From an uncultured Acidobacteriota bacterium (GTDB lineage: Bacteria > Acidobacteriota > Blastocatellia > RBC074), in the NCBI GenBank assembly GCA_937967285.1, contig CALBSU010000164.1, forward strand, positions 1 through 8,462: 8,462 bases of DNA. The letters run 5' to 3'. Shown here in pieces: positions 1 through 7,872 of this stretch; position 1 is the stretch's first letter; each line of letters opens with the position of its first letter. The notes below the pieces were generated by a model. The model worked only from the letters and a program-made list of their open reading frames with translations, had not been told where the DNA came from and did no database searches. The translations under genes were made by a program, and so were the position numbers.

Positions 1-1498
<1,498 letters not shown>

Positions 1499-1534
1499 AC
1501 GAATCTCTGAGGTTCGCCTGCCTGGGAGGGCAAA

Positions 1535-1563
1535 AGGTTAGCCGGCGGGGCGCCGGCGCACCT
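1535..1563 (-). terminator. Stem-loop between convergent genes, probable terminator
   Basis: A 7-bp perfect stem, GCCGGCG (1541-1547) with CGCCGGC (1551-1557) around a GGG loop, is enclosed by a second pairing, AGGT (1535-1538) with ACCT (1560-1563). Read on the minus strand, the structure is followed at once by TTTTG, so it best suits termination of the kinase transcript, whose stop codon is 7 bases away. On the plus strand only a weak TATTTC follows, so use by the arabinofuranosidase gene is less certain. Confidence 0.55.
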
Positions 1564-1569
1564 GCTATT

Positions 1570-4458
1570 TCAATGAAAATTCTCGACAAGCATGATGTCG
1601 TTGTCGATCTGATCCGCCTGCCAGTAGAGAATCCATCGACCGTCGAGGGAGCTTCCAAGATTCGGACCGCCGCTGGTGCTGATGGTGCTCCTCAGGCTGG
1701 TCAGATGCGATACCCTGCCGGATGAGAAGCTGAAGAATTCGATCGAATGGCGCTGCGAATCCTGCGTGCCGATAAAACAGATTCCGTTATTCAGCAGGGT
1801 CCACTGGCCGTATCTGGCCTGATCGAGGACGAGAGTTTCCTCGCCGCCCGTGGCAGCCATTTTCCAGATACCGGGCTCGCGTTTGGCAAAGTACAGGTAT
1901 CTGCCGTCGGATGATTCGAGGGCCTGATAACCGCCGTTCGTTGTGATCTGAACAGCCTGACCGCCGCCTGCCGGTTTCTTCCAGACCTGCCAGTTCCCGC
2001 TCCGGTTGGAAGCGAAATAGACCCACTGCCCGTCGTGAGACCAGCTCGGGAGAACATCGTCCGAGTTTTCAGTCGTAAGGCGACGGGGCCTTCCGCCCCG
2101 GGGACTGATCAGAAAGATTTCGCTCTGGCCTTCGGGACGGGAATCGAAAGCGATCATCTCACCGTCGGGAGACCAGCGAGGCGTGCCGGTATGACTGCCG
2201 CCGAAGTCCGTCAACTGCACGGCATTCTGACCGTCACCGTCACTGACCCAGATCTCCCGACTGCCCGTGCGATCCGAGACGAAGACTATCCGTTTACCGT
2301 CAGGCGAATATTGCGGACTGAGATCGTCCCTGGTCGAGGCGATCAGTTTTACGGGCGCATTATCTCCGGAGGACGAGCCAGGGCCGGGAATGCGCCAGAT
2401 ATTCCTGTCGATGCGCCTGTAGACATAGGCCAGGCGATCGCCCGGTGGCGAGATCGTTGGATTGAAGGCATACTCGCCTATTCCGATCAGTCGTTTAGGA
2501 TTGCCTCCGTGGACAGGGATTCGCCACAGACTGGGCAGCCCTCCGCGCGGAGACGAATAGATGACCTCTCGTCCCTCCGCCGTCCATGCGAGCCCCTCCT
2601 CCATCTGCAGATTATCGAATGTCAGCCTCACGGGTTCGCCGTTAGTTATCCGAATCAGATAGATGTCGCCGACCAGAAAATTGGGGCTGCGTATGAATGC
2701 CAGGGTCTGTCCGTCCGGCGAAAAGGAGGGAGAGACATCGCCGAAAGATCCGGCGACGGGATTCGTCAGCTTGCGCTTCTCGCCTGTCTCGATCGGAACC
2801 ATAAAGATGCCGATCGGCGACTGAGGCGCTGCGGCCGAGGCCACGGCCAGTGACTTCCCGTCCGGAGACCATGCGAAGCTCCCGGATAGATCAGTCAGCT
2901 TCCGTTCAGGACCTCCGAGCGCGGGGATAGAAAAGATTCCGCCGTCCGCGCCTCTTCTGGAGAAAGCGATCTGCCGGCCGTCAGGCGACCAGACCAGAGA
3001 GAGCCCGCCGCCCCTCGAGCCGCCGGGAAATGTCGCGATCCGCAAGGGCATCCCTGCATCGATCAGCTTGACGTAGATGCCGGGTTCCTCGACATCACCG
3101 CCGTCCCAGAAGAATGCTATCTGGTTGCCGTCCGGAGAGAAGACAGGGCTGGATTTATGCCCCGGGAAACTTGTGAAGGGAACGATCCTCGAGACCGCCG
3201 TCGGTCGCCTGAAATAAGCGATGGCCAGACCGATCGTCGAAAGCAGAAAAACGGCCGCGACCATCCACCCGGCCCATCCCATCCAGCCAATGCTGTTACG
3301 CCTGAGATGGAGCGGGACGGTCGGCGCTCCGTCATGCTGCCGGCCCGCGGGGATCCCGCCGGACTGAATTCGCCACGAGGTTGAGAGGTTCCGTGATGTC
3401 AACCCCTCGAGCGCGAAGCCGAGATCGCCGGCCGACTGAAATCTGTTCTCGGGGCGCTTCTCGAGACAGCGACGGATGATGCGTTCCAGTTCCGGCAACT
3501 GTTCGCCGTAGCTGCCGGGCAAGGTCGGCGCCTCCCGTTCGAGGATCGCGGCCATGGTACCAGCCGCTGAATCAGCCTTGAAAGGGCGTTCTCCGGCCAG
3601 CATTTCGTAGAGGATGACGCCGAAAGCGAAGATGTCCGCCCGGTGGTCGGCCTCCTCCCCGCGCAACTGCTCCGGCGCCATGTATCCGACCGTCCCCAAC
3701 ACCATCCCCGGAGTGGACCTGAAGACGGAAAATTCCTGATCATTCGACTCGGCTCCGATCGGCTGCATCAGTTTGGCCAGTCCGAAATCCAGCACCTTGA
3801 GTCGTTCGTCATTGGTGATGAAGAGGTTCTCGGGTTTCAGATCGCGATGAACGATCCCGCGTTCATGGGCCGCCGTTAATCCTCGCGCTACCTGAAGGGC
3901 GGTCTCGACGGCCCTCGGCGGCGCCAGCGGCCCTCTTTTCAATCGCTCACGCAGCGTCTCGCCTTCCAGCAGTTCCGAGACGATGTACGGCGCGTCCTGA
4001 TGTGTTCCGACATCGTGTATGGTAAGGATGTTGGGATGATTGATAGCTCCGACGGCGCGGGCTTCCTGCGCGAATCGACGCAACCGGTCGTCGTTGCGCG
4101 CTACTCCCGCCGGGAGCAGCTTGATGGCGACCTTGCGACCGAGGCGAGAATCCTGCGCGGCATATACCTCACCCATTCCGCCGGCGCCGATAAACGAGAG
4201 AATCCGGTAATGCCCGAGCTGATTTCCGACCAGCAGTCCGGGGGGTTCAGCCGTCAGCAGCTCCGCGGCATCCTTCAGGGCCGGCGCCTCGATGAAATCG
4301 CCGATGCTCGACTGAACTTCGATCAGGGACTCGATCTCGCCGCGCAGTTCGGCATCCCCCGCACAGGCGCTCTCGAGAAATCTCGCCCGCTCGTCAGGGT
4401 CGAGTTCCCTCGCCCGCTCATACAACTCTCCGATCCGCTCCCAGCGCTCAGGAGTCAT
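1570..4458 (-). CDS. Transmembrane Ser/Thr protein kinase with TolB/PD40 beta-propeller
   Basis: This Hanks-type Ser/Thr kinase has 962 residues from the ATG at 4458. A helical N-terminus (about 1-50, MTPERWERIGELYERA) precedes the kinase domain at about 83-352. Visible motifs are the glycine loop GAGGMGEVY (91-99), VAIK with Lys113, HRDLKPEN with Asp206 and Asn211, DFG at 224-226 and GTVGYMAPEQ. All catalytic residues are present, so it should be active. One hydrophobic segment (about 392-415) is followed by a propeller of SPDG-type repeats near residues 441, 491, 531, 580, 719, 763 and 805, with degenerate copies between. Kinase inside and propeller outside the membrane is the expected topology. 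The ATG at 4458 has GGGGAGG (4464-4470) five bases upstream. A GTG at 4482 would add eight residues but lacks comparable support. The start overlaps the sigma gene's stop by 11 bases, implying translational coupling. The ligand of the propeller is unknown. Confidence 0.93.
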   Translation of the reverse strand: MTPERWERIGELYERARELDPDERARFLESACAGDAELRGEIESLIEVQSSIGDFIEAPALKDAAELLTAEPPGLLVGNQLGHYRILSFIGAGGMGEVYAAQDSRLGRKVAIKLLPAGVARNDDRLRRFAQEARAVGAINHPNILTIHDVGTHQDAPYIVSELLEGETLRERLKRGPLAPPRAVETALQVARGLTAAHERGIVHRDLKPENLFITNDERLKVLDFGLAKLMQPIGAESNDQEFSVFRSTPGMVLGTVGYMAPEQLRGEEADHRADIFAFGVILYEMLAGERPFKADSAAGTMAAILEREAPTLPGSYGEQLPELERIIRRCLEKRPENRFQSAGDLGFALEGLTSRNLSTSWRIQSGGIPAGRQHDGAPTVPLHLRRNSIGWMGWAGWMVAAVFLLSTIGLAIAYFRRPTAVSRIVPFTSFPGHKSSPVFSPDGNQIAFFWDGGDVEEPGIYVKLIDAGMPLRIATFPGGSRGGGLSLVWSPDGRQIAFSRRGADGGIFSIPALGGPERKLTDLSGSFAWSPDGKSLAVASAAAPQSPIGIFMVPIETGEKRKLTNPVAGSFGDVSPSFSPDGQTLAFIRSPNFLVGDIYLIRITNGEPVRLTFDNLQMEEGLAWTAEGREVIYSSPRGGLPSLWRIPVHGGNPKRLIGIGEYAFNPTISPPGDRLAYVYRRIDRNIWRIPGPGSSSGDNAPVKLIASTRDDLSPQYSPDGKRIVFVSDRTGSREIWVSDGDGQNAVQLTDFGGSHTGTPRWSPDGEMIAFDSRPEGQSEIFLISPRGGRPRRLTTENSDDVLPSWSHDGQWVYFASNRSGNWQVWKKPAGGGQAVQITTNGGYQALESSDGRYLYFAKREPGIWKMAATGGEETLVLDQARYGQWTLLNNGICFIGTQDSQRHSIEFFSFSSGRVSHLTSLRSTISTSGGPNLGSSLDGRWILYWQADQIDNDIMLVENFH

Positions 4459-5038
4459 CAGAGCCTCCCCGGCGCAACTCACGGTAGAGCCAGAGCCTGG
4501 CGAGATTCCAGTCCCTCTGCACGGTCCGCAACGAAACTGAAAGCGCTTCCGCCGTCTCTTCCTCGGTCAGACCGCCGAAATACCGCAATTCGACCACCCG
4601 GGCCTGACGCTGGTTGAGATCCGCAAGCCTGTTGAGCGCGTCATCCAGCGCGATCAGATCCGCGCCTCGCTCCGGTATAACCGCCATCGCTTCATCGAGA
4701 GAGACCTGCCGTGCCCCGCCCCCGCGCTTCAGATTCATTCTCTGCCGCGCGAAATCGACCAGTATCCGACGCATCAGTTGTGCCGAGACGGCGAAAAAAT
4801 GGGCACGGTTCTGCCACCGCACCAGGCTTGAATCGATCAGCCTCAGATATGCCTCATTGACCAGATCCGTCGTCTGAATCGTCTGGCCCGGTCTCAGACG
4901 GCGCAGATGGCGCGATGCGACCCTGCGCAATTCGTTATAAACCAGCGGCATCAGTTCTTCGAGCGCCCGCTCATCGCCGTTGCCCCAGGCCAGCAACAGT
5001 TGTGTGATCTGATGTGAACCTGTCGTCATCATCATCAT
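4448..5038 (-). CDS. ECF-like RNA polymerase sigma factor (TIGR02999-type)
   Basis: This is a sigma-70-family factor with only regions 2 and 4, which directs RNA polymerase to a specific promoter set. Counted from the fourth Met of an ATG run (193 residues), region 2 spans about 5-95 (ITQLLLAWGNGDERALEELM, then TTDLVNEAYLRLID). Region 4 spans about 130-185, with the helix-turn-helix LTEEETAEALSVSLRTVQRD. The Q-LLLAW-NGD opening and the length fit the TIGR02999 / ECF-like group that I associate with Acidobacteria and Planctomycetes. The frame extends to an ATG at 5089, but the extra 17 residues are not family-like and have no ribosome binding site. The start is probably one of four consecutive ATGs at 5038-5027; I give the first. 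No Shine-Dalgarno is visible there. The 3' end overlaps the kinase gene, no anti-sigma gene is adjacent, and the kinase is the likely regulator. Confidence 0.92.
   Translation of the reverse strand: MMMMTTGSHQITQLLLAWGNGDERALEELMPLVYNELRRVASRHLRRLRPGQTIQTTDLVNEAYLRLIDSSLVRWQNRAHFFAVSAQLMRRILVDFARQRMNLKRGGGARQVSLDEAMAVIPERGADLIALDDALNRLADLNQRQARVVELRYFGGLTEEETAEALSVSLRTVQRDWNLARLWLYRELRRGGSDDS
4464..4470 (-). promoter_or_regulatory. Ribosome binding site deciding the kinase start
   Basis: GGGGAGG on the minus strand lies five bases before the ATG at 4458 and inside the last codons of the sigma factor gene. It favours this ATG over the upstream GTG at 4482 and supports re-initiation by ribosomes finishing the sigma gene. 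Confidence 0.7.
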
Positions 5039-5042
5039 TATA
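5037..5042 (-). promoter_or_regulatory. TATAAT overlapping the sigma gene start (weak promoter candidate)
   Basis: On the minus strand a perfect TATAAT (5042-5037) includes the first two bases of the first of four tandem ATGs. If it is a -10 box, transcription would begin near 5030, next to the fourth ATG (5029-5027), giving a nearly leaderless mRNA; this would fit the lack of a Shine-Dalgarno. The nearest -35-like element, TTGTGA (5070-5065), is 22 bases away, longer than the usual 16-18, so a chance match is quite possible. Confidence 0.25.
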
Positions 5043-5346
5043 GACAGCAATTGAATATCGCGAGTCACAAATATAACAGGCAAACCCATTCGACATAAAT
5101 CAGCAAGCCCTCCACAAGACCTCCAAACTTCCCCCTGGCCATCCTGGCGCCTTGGCGTTTAAAAACTCTTCGCCTTGGTCACTCGAAAAAAATAGAAAAG
5201 GCATGGCGGGTTTTTCCGACGGATTTCGTCTCATGCGGGTGAAGCCGATTTCAGACCGGATTTCGTAATCCTGACGCCGGCTTTCGATAGATCCGCTCGA
5301 TTTATGAGCATGATCGGCAATATCAACATTCTGGAGAAGGAGTGGA
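5039..5346. other. Divergent intergenic region between sigma operon and small exported genes
   Basis: About 308 bases separate the sigma gene start from the first small exported gene and must hold promoters for both directions. I see a 9-bp direct repeat GGATTTCGT (5221-5229 and 5258-5266) with a related CCGATTTC between, and an A-rich stretch around 5184-5199. Near 5141-5177 there are degenerate copies of a CTTGGCG-like unit. No convincing -35/-10 pair for the plus strand was found; a promoter read by the neighbouring ECF factor would not match the sigma70 consensus. Confidence 0.5.
5221..5266. repeat. 9-bp direct repeat GGATTTCGT upstream of the first exported gene
   Basis: GGATTTCGT occurs at 5221-5229 and again at 5258-5266, 37 bases apart start to start, 80-125 bases before the ATG at 5347. 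It could be an activator or operator site pair, but it is short and may be fortuitous. Confidence 0.3.
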
Positions 5347-5721
5347 ATGAACAGAACCATAAACAAACTTGTGCTGATGACTGCGCTGACGATAATCGCC
5401 GTCGCGACAGCTCTGGCGGAAGGGCGAAATCTGAAGGATTCGATCACCATCGCGCAGGAAACGGTGATCAGCAATACGACGCTCAAACCGGGGACATACG
5501 AGGTCGCATTCGACGAGAGCGCCTCGGAGATCAGCATCCTCAAGGGTAAACGAATCATCATCACGGTCAGGGCCAGCATTGCGAGCGGCGAGAAACCCGT
5601 CCGCAAGACCGAGGCTTACTACTCGAACACGGATAAAGGCCTGGCTCTGACCAAACTGGTCTTCAAGGGAGACGACAGGGCCGTCATCCTCGATCACAAC
5701 TCCGCAGCGGAAAGCCGCTAA
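5347..5721 (+). CDS. Small exported protein of unknown function (first of three)
   Basis: This 124-residue protein is not recognised by function. A clear signal peptide (basic MNRTINK, then a hydrophobic stretch) ends at ALA, with probable cleavage after Ala24. The mature part is short and predicted beta-rich, with LKPGTYEVAF (about 47-56), ISILKGKRIIITV and a C-terminal LVFKGDDRAVIL. The L-x-x-GTY turn resembles the PAGTY motif of the next two proteins, so it may be a distant relative with the same sandwich-like fold; overall similarity is low. The ATG is preceded by GGAGAAGGAG (5333-5342), a strong ribosome binding site. No terminator is obvious before the next gene, 93 bases downstream on the same strand, so the two may be co-transcribed. 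It is divergent from the sigma-kinase operon. Site of action is inferred as periplasm or outside the cell. Confidence 0.85.
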   Translation: MNRTINKLVLMTALTIIAVATALAEGRNLKDSITIAQETVISNTTLKPGTYEVAFDESASEISILKGKRIIITVRASIASGEKPVRKTEAYYSNTDKGLALTKLVFKGDDRAVILDHNSAAESR

Positions 5722-5781
5722 ACCGAGCAAACGCAACAGATAAAACCAATCACGGAGAAGAACGGGCGGCGCGTCGATCAT

Positions 5782-5801
5782 CTTCGGCCGGACGCCCGAA
5801 G
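5782..5801 (+). other. Small hairpin touching the ribosome binding site of the next gene
   Basis: CTTCGG (5782-5787) pairs perfectly with CCGAAG (5796-5801) around an 8-base loop. The 3' arm runs into the Shine-Dalgarno of the gene at 5815 (AAGGGAG, 5799-5805), so the fold could partly mask it. A competing pairing, GCGTC (5771-5775) with GACGC (5791-5795), is also possible. No ligand-binding architecture is recognised. Confidence 0.3.
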
Positions 5802-5814
5802 GGAGAATTCAAAA

Positions 5815-6252
<438 letters not shown>

Positions 6253-6286
6253 TCGTCGGACTTCAAACCATCAAACAGACTGAACA

Positions 6287-6312
6287 GGAGACGCTTCACT
6301 GGAAGCGTCTCC
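6287..6312 (+). terminator. Strong stem-loop after paralogue A, probable terminator
   Basis: GGAGACGCTTC (6287-6297) pairs perfectly with GAAGCGTCTCC (6302-6312), an 11-bp stem with a 4-base ACTG loop, starting 34 bases after the stop codon. A run of six T lies about 20 bases further on (6332-6337), too far for a textbook intrinsic terminator. The stem may act with downstream hairpins or as a 3'-end stabiliser. Confidence 0.65.
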
Positions 6313-6320
6313 ATTCGCTT

Positions 6321-6359
6321 CCCGGATAATATTTTTTCATCCCGGGTCATCCGGACCCG
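6321..6359 (+). other. Alternative hairpins downstream of the strong stem-loop
   Basis: CCCGGAT (6321-6327) can pair with ATCCCGGG (6339-6346) with one bulged base, placing the T-run in the loop. Alternatively CGGGTC (6343-6348) pairs perfectly with GACCCG (6354-6359). The two folds share bases 6343-6346 and so exclude each other. The arrangement resembles a switch on paper, but no ligand or leader peptide is seen. Confidence 0.3.
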
Positions 6360-6582
6360 TAGCTCTTTGACATCCTTTTCATCACGGATTTCACCGCAGA
6401 AATTTCTTCATCCGCCGTGTCCGCCTTCGATCGTCGAATCCGTCTATTGTTATCGAGGGTGAATTGAGCCTGCAGGGTCTTCGGACTTTGCTATCGACTC
6501 TTCTGATTCGCCCCGGTACAGAGAAAATTAATGGTAGCGACGGTTCGACCAGCCGCTATCCGGGGAGAAGGAGACTTACAAG

Positions 6583-7026
6583 ATGAAAAATCAGATAGTG
6601 AAATCAGCCGCAACATTGTGTCTGTTTCTGATGCTCGGCATTGCCGCTTCGGCTCAGACTTCGAGGGAACTGACTGTCACAGTGCCCTTCAATTTCAACG
6701 TCGGGCGGACTGAGATGCCGGCGGGCACCTACACCGTCTACCGTCTCAACAACTTCAGCGGTGAGGGATACATGCTCCGCTCGACCGACTGCAGGGAAGC
6801 GGTCATCTTCAATGCGAAGATGGTTCAGGGAGCCGAAGCGATGTCGGTCAACAGGCTCGAGTTCCGCCAGTACGGTGACAAGTACTTTCTCGCCAGAGTC
6901 TGGCCTGCGGGCGCAATCATCGGTCGGGAGCTGCTGAAGGCAAAAACCGAACGGAGGATGGCGCGGAATGCGACCAACCGGACGGCGAATCGGGAGGGCC
7001 GCAGCGAAACAGTATTCGTTCAGTAA
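6583..7026 (+). CDS. Small exported PAGTY-motif protein, paralogue B
   Basis: This 147-residue protein is of unknown function and a tandem paralogue of the protein at 5815. The signal peptide core LFLMLGIAASAQT (residues 14-26) is identical between the two, and cleavage is expected after Ala24. Conserved elements are LTV-VPF-F, VGRTEMPAGTY, GYMLRS, AVIFNAK, RLEFRQ and KYFLARVWPAG. The region joining the AVIFNAK and RLEFRQ strands and the C-terminal tail have diverged. This tail (from about residue 117) is strongly basic and Arg/Asn-rich (RRMARNATNRTANRE), unlike the more neutral tail of paralogue A, and may be disordered or bind a polyanionic surface. The start is fixed by AAGGAG (6568-6573), nine bases before the ATG. 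The gene ends at a textbook terminator and is convergent with the membrane protein gene. Role and partners are unknown. Confidence 0.88.
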   Translation: MKNQIVKSAATLCLFLMLGIAASAQTSRELTVTVPFNFNVGRTEMPAGTYTVYRLNNFSGEGYMLRSTDCREAVIFNAKMVQGAEAMSVNRLEFRQYGDKYFLARVWPAGAIIGRELLKAKTERRMARNATNRTANREGRSETVFVQ

Positions 7027-7062
7027 CTCTGATCGGGATTCAGACGAATTCAATCAATTTTA

Positions 7063-7098
7063 TGAGCGGGCGGCTCCGGTCGCCCGCTCAACTTTTTT
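7063..7098 (+). terminator. Intrinsic terminator after paralogue B
   Basis: TGAGCGGGCG (7063-7072) pairs perfectly with CGCCCGCTCA (7081-7090) across an 8-base loop, followed by AACTTTTTT with T6 at 7093-7098. This is a canonical rho-independent terminator for the plus-strand gene ending at 7026. Bases 7088-7090 are also the stop codon of the minus-strand gene. In that direction the sequence after the stem is only TAAAATTG, so termination there would be weaker. Confidence 0.9.
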
Positions 7099-7681
7099 CG
7101 CCCCGGGCGCCCCCTTCCCTGTTCTGAAGCAGAAAGATCATCATCCACTCCATAATCCACAGCGCCAGCCCTGTCAGGAATGTATTGACCACCCAGTAAA
7201 TCCTGTAATCCGTGATCAGGTCTTTCCACGGACCGTATGCAAAATGCGCGACATTTACGTTCATGTAGATGTCCGCCGGAGTCAGCAGCCGTGTGATCTG
7301 CTGCAGAATCAGGAAGAAGATGAGCGACAGAATCCAACTGCCGCTTTTCGGGCGCACTTTCCAGAGGGCGTAGATTCCCAGAGAGGCTCCGCCGAGATGC
7401 GAGAAGATCGAAACGGGAGTGATCAGTCCGGTTGCGACCATATCGTAAAACCAGGGCGGCACTCCGAGGATAAGCCAGAAAGCAGTGATTCTGATCAGAA
7501 ACGGGATCCCGAGGAACATGCCGATCGCCAGGATCAGGTTCGAGACGTGACAACTCCAGAGGATATGCTGAGGGGTTTCGACGCGCACGTATTCGACAAC
7601 GCGAGCGACGAAGAAGGCCAGCGGCAACAGACCCGCCAGCCTGAACCTGAGCGTCTTCCATTGAGCGTCCGGGACACGCAT
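7088..7681 (-). CDS. Polytopic integral membrane protein of unknown function
   Basis: This protein has 197 residues from the ATG at 7681. I do not recognise a named family with confidence. About six hydrophobic segments are visible: RLAGLLPLAFFVARVVEYV, ILWSCHVSNLILAIGMFLG, FLIRITAFWLILGVPPWFY, a stretch around GLITPVSIFSHLGG, ILSLIFFLILQQITRLL and WVVNTFLTGLALWIMEWM. Histidines sit in or near membrane segments (QHILWSCHVSN, FSHLGG, VAHFAYG), suggesting possible metal, heme or proton handling, which is speculation. The frame extends to an ATG at 7732, with another ATG at 7696. I chose 7681 because GAGG (7691-7694) lies nine bases upstream, while the others lack a ribosome binding site. The short C-terminus is charged (REGGARGEKS). 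It is convergent with paralogue B and divergent from the VWA gene. Confidence 0.8.
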   Translation of the reverse strand: MRVPDAQWKTLRFRLAGLLPLAFFVARVVEYVRVETPQHILWSCHVSNLILAIGMFLGIPFLIRITAFWLILGVPPWFYDMVATGLITPVSIFSHLGGASLGIYALWKVRPKSGSWILSLIFFLILQQITRLLTPADIYMNVNVAHFAYGPWKDLITDYRIYWVVNTFLTGLALWIMEWMMIFLLQNREGGARGEKS

Positions 7682-7685
7682 TTTT

Positions 7686-7734
<49 letters not shown>

Positions 7735-7757
7735 AAAGCGCCGTGGACGCAAATAGT

Positions 7758-7787
7758 TTTACGCAGAATTAGAGCGTTGGTTATAAT
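7758..7787 (+). promoter_or_regulatory. Sigma70-like promoter of the VWA protein gene
   Basis: TTTACG (7758-7763, four of six matches to TTGACA) is followed after 18 bases by a perfect TATAAT (7782-7787). Transcription would begin near 7794, leaving a leader of about 80 bases before the ATG at 7873. A 5-bp inverted repeat GGTGG (7788-7792) / CCACC (7800-7804) surrounds the predicted start and could be an operator or a 5' hairpin. Confidence 0.55.
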
Positions 7788-7872
7788 GGTGGCTGCTGAC
7801 CACCTGTTTCGTCCTGATTTTCATCATGTCGATTCGTCATACTGCCGGGGCAAGAGTGGGGAGCGGTTTATC

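Larger units (their letters stand above)
6253..6582 (+). other. 330-base intergenic region between the two paralogues
   Basis: Besides the stem-loops at 6287-6359, this region holds a perfect TTGACA (6367-6372) without a good -10 at 16-18 bases, a short TTCACCGCAGA stretch (about 6390-6400), and otherwise unremarkable sequence. An ATG at 6531 opens a frame that only shadows the next gene. The length and the intervening stem-loop suggest that the second paralogue has its own promoter here, which I cannot place. Confidence 0.45.

Noticed and set aside
2035..2853. 272-codon plus-strand open frame opposite the kinase gene
   Set aside because: It lies entirely antisense to the clear kinase propeller. 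Its translation is Arg-, Asp- and Gly-rich with no domain or signal peptide, typical of a shadow frame in GC-rich DNA.
4000..4617. 205-codon plus-strand open frame spanning the kinase N-terminus and sigma C-terminus
   Set aside because: It is antisense to two well-supported coding regions and has no recognisable motif.
5141..5177. Degenerate CTTGGCG-like units as a dispersed repeat family
   Set aside because: Only two or three imperfect copies are visible and there is no second locus in the window for comparison, so it cannot be supported as a repeat element.
5100..5781. Minus-strand frames of 168 and 152 codons across the divergent intergenic region and the first exported gene
   Set aside because: Both are antisense to a gene with a strong ribosome binding site and signal peptide, and neither has supporting start signals.
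6321..6359. Riboswitch
   Set aside because: The alternative pairings follow a stop codon and lack any known aptamer core, so a composite terminator is simpler.
6367..6372. TTGACA as the promoter of paralogue B
   Set aside because: The -35 match is perfect, but the bases 16-18 further on (around TTCACC) do not resemble a -10 box, and the site is about 210 bases from the start codon.
7050..7661. 203-codon minus-strand frame overlapping the membrane protein gene
   Set aside because: It is in another frame on the same strand, with an Arg/Pro-rich translation and no hydrophobic segments. The competing frame gives a coherent polytopic protein.
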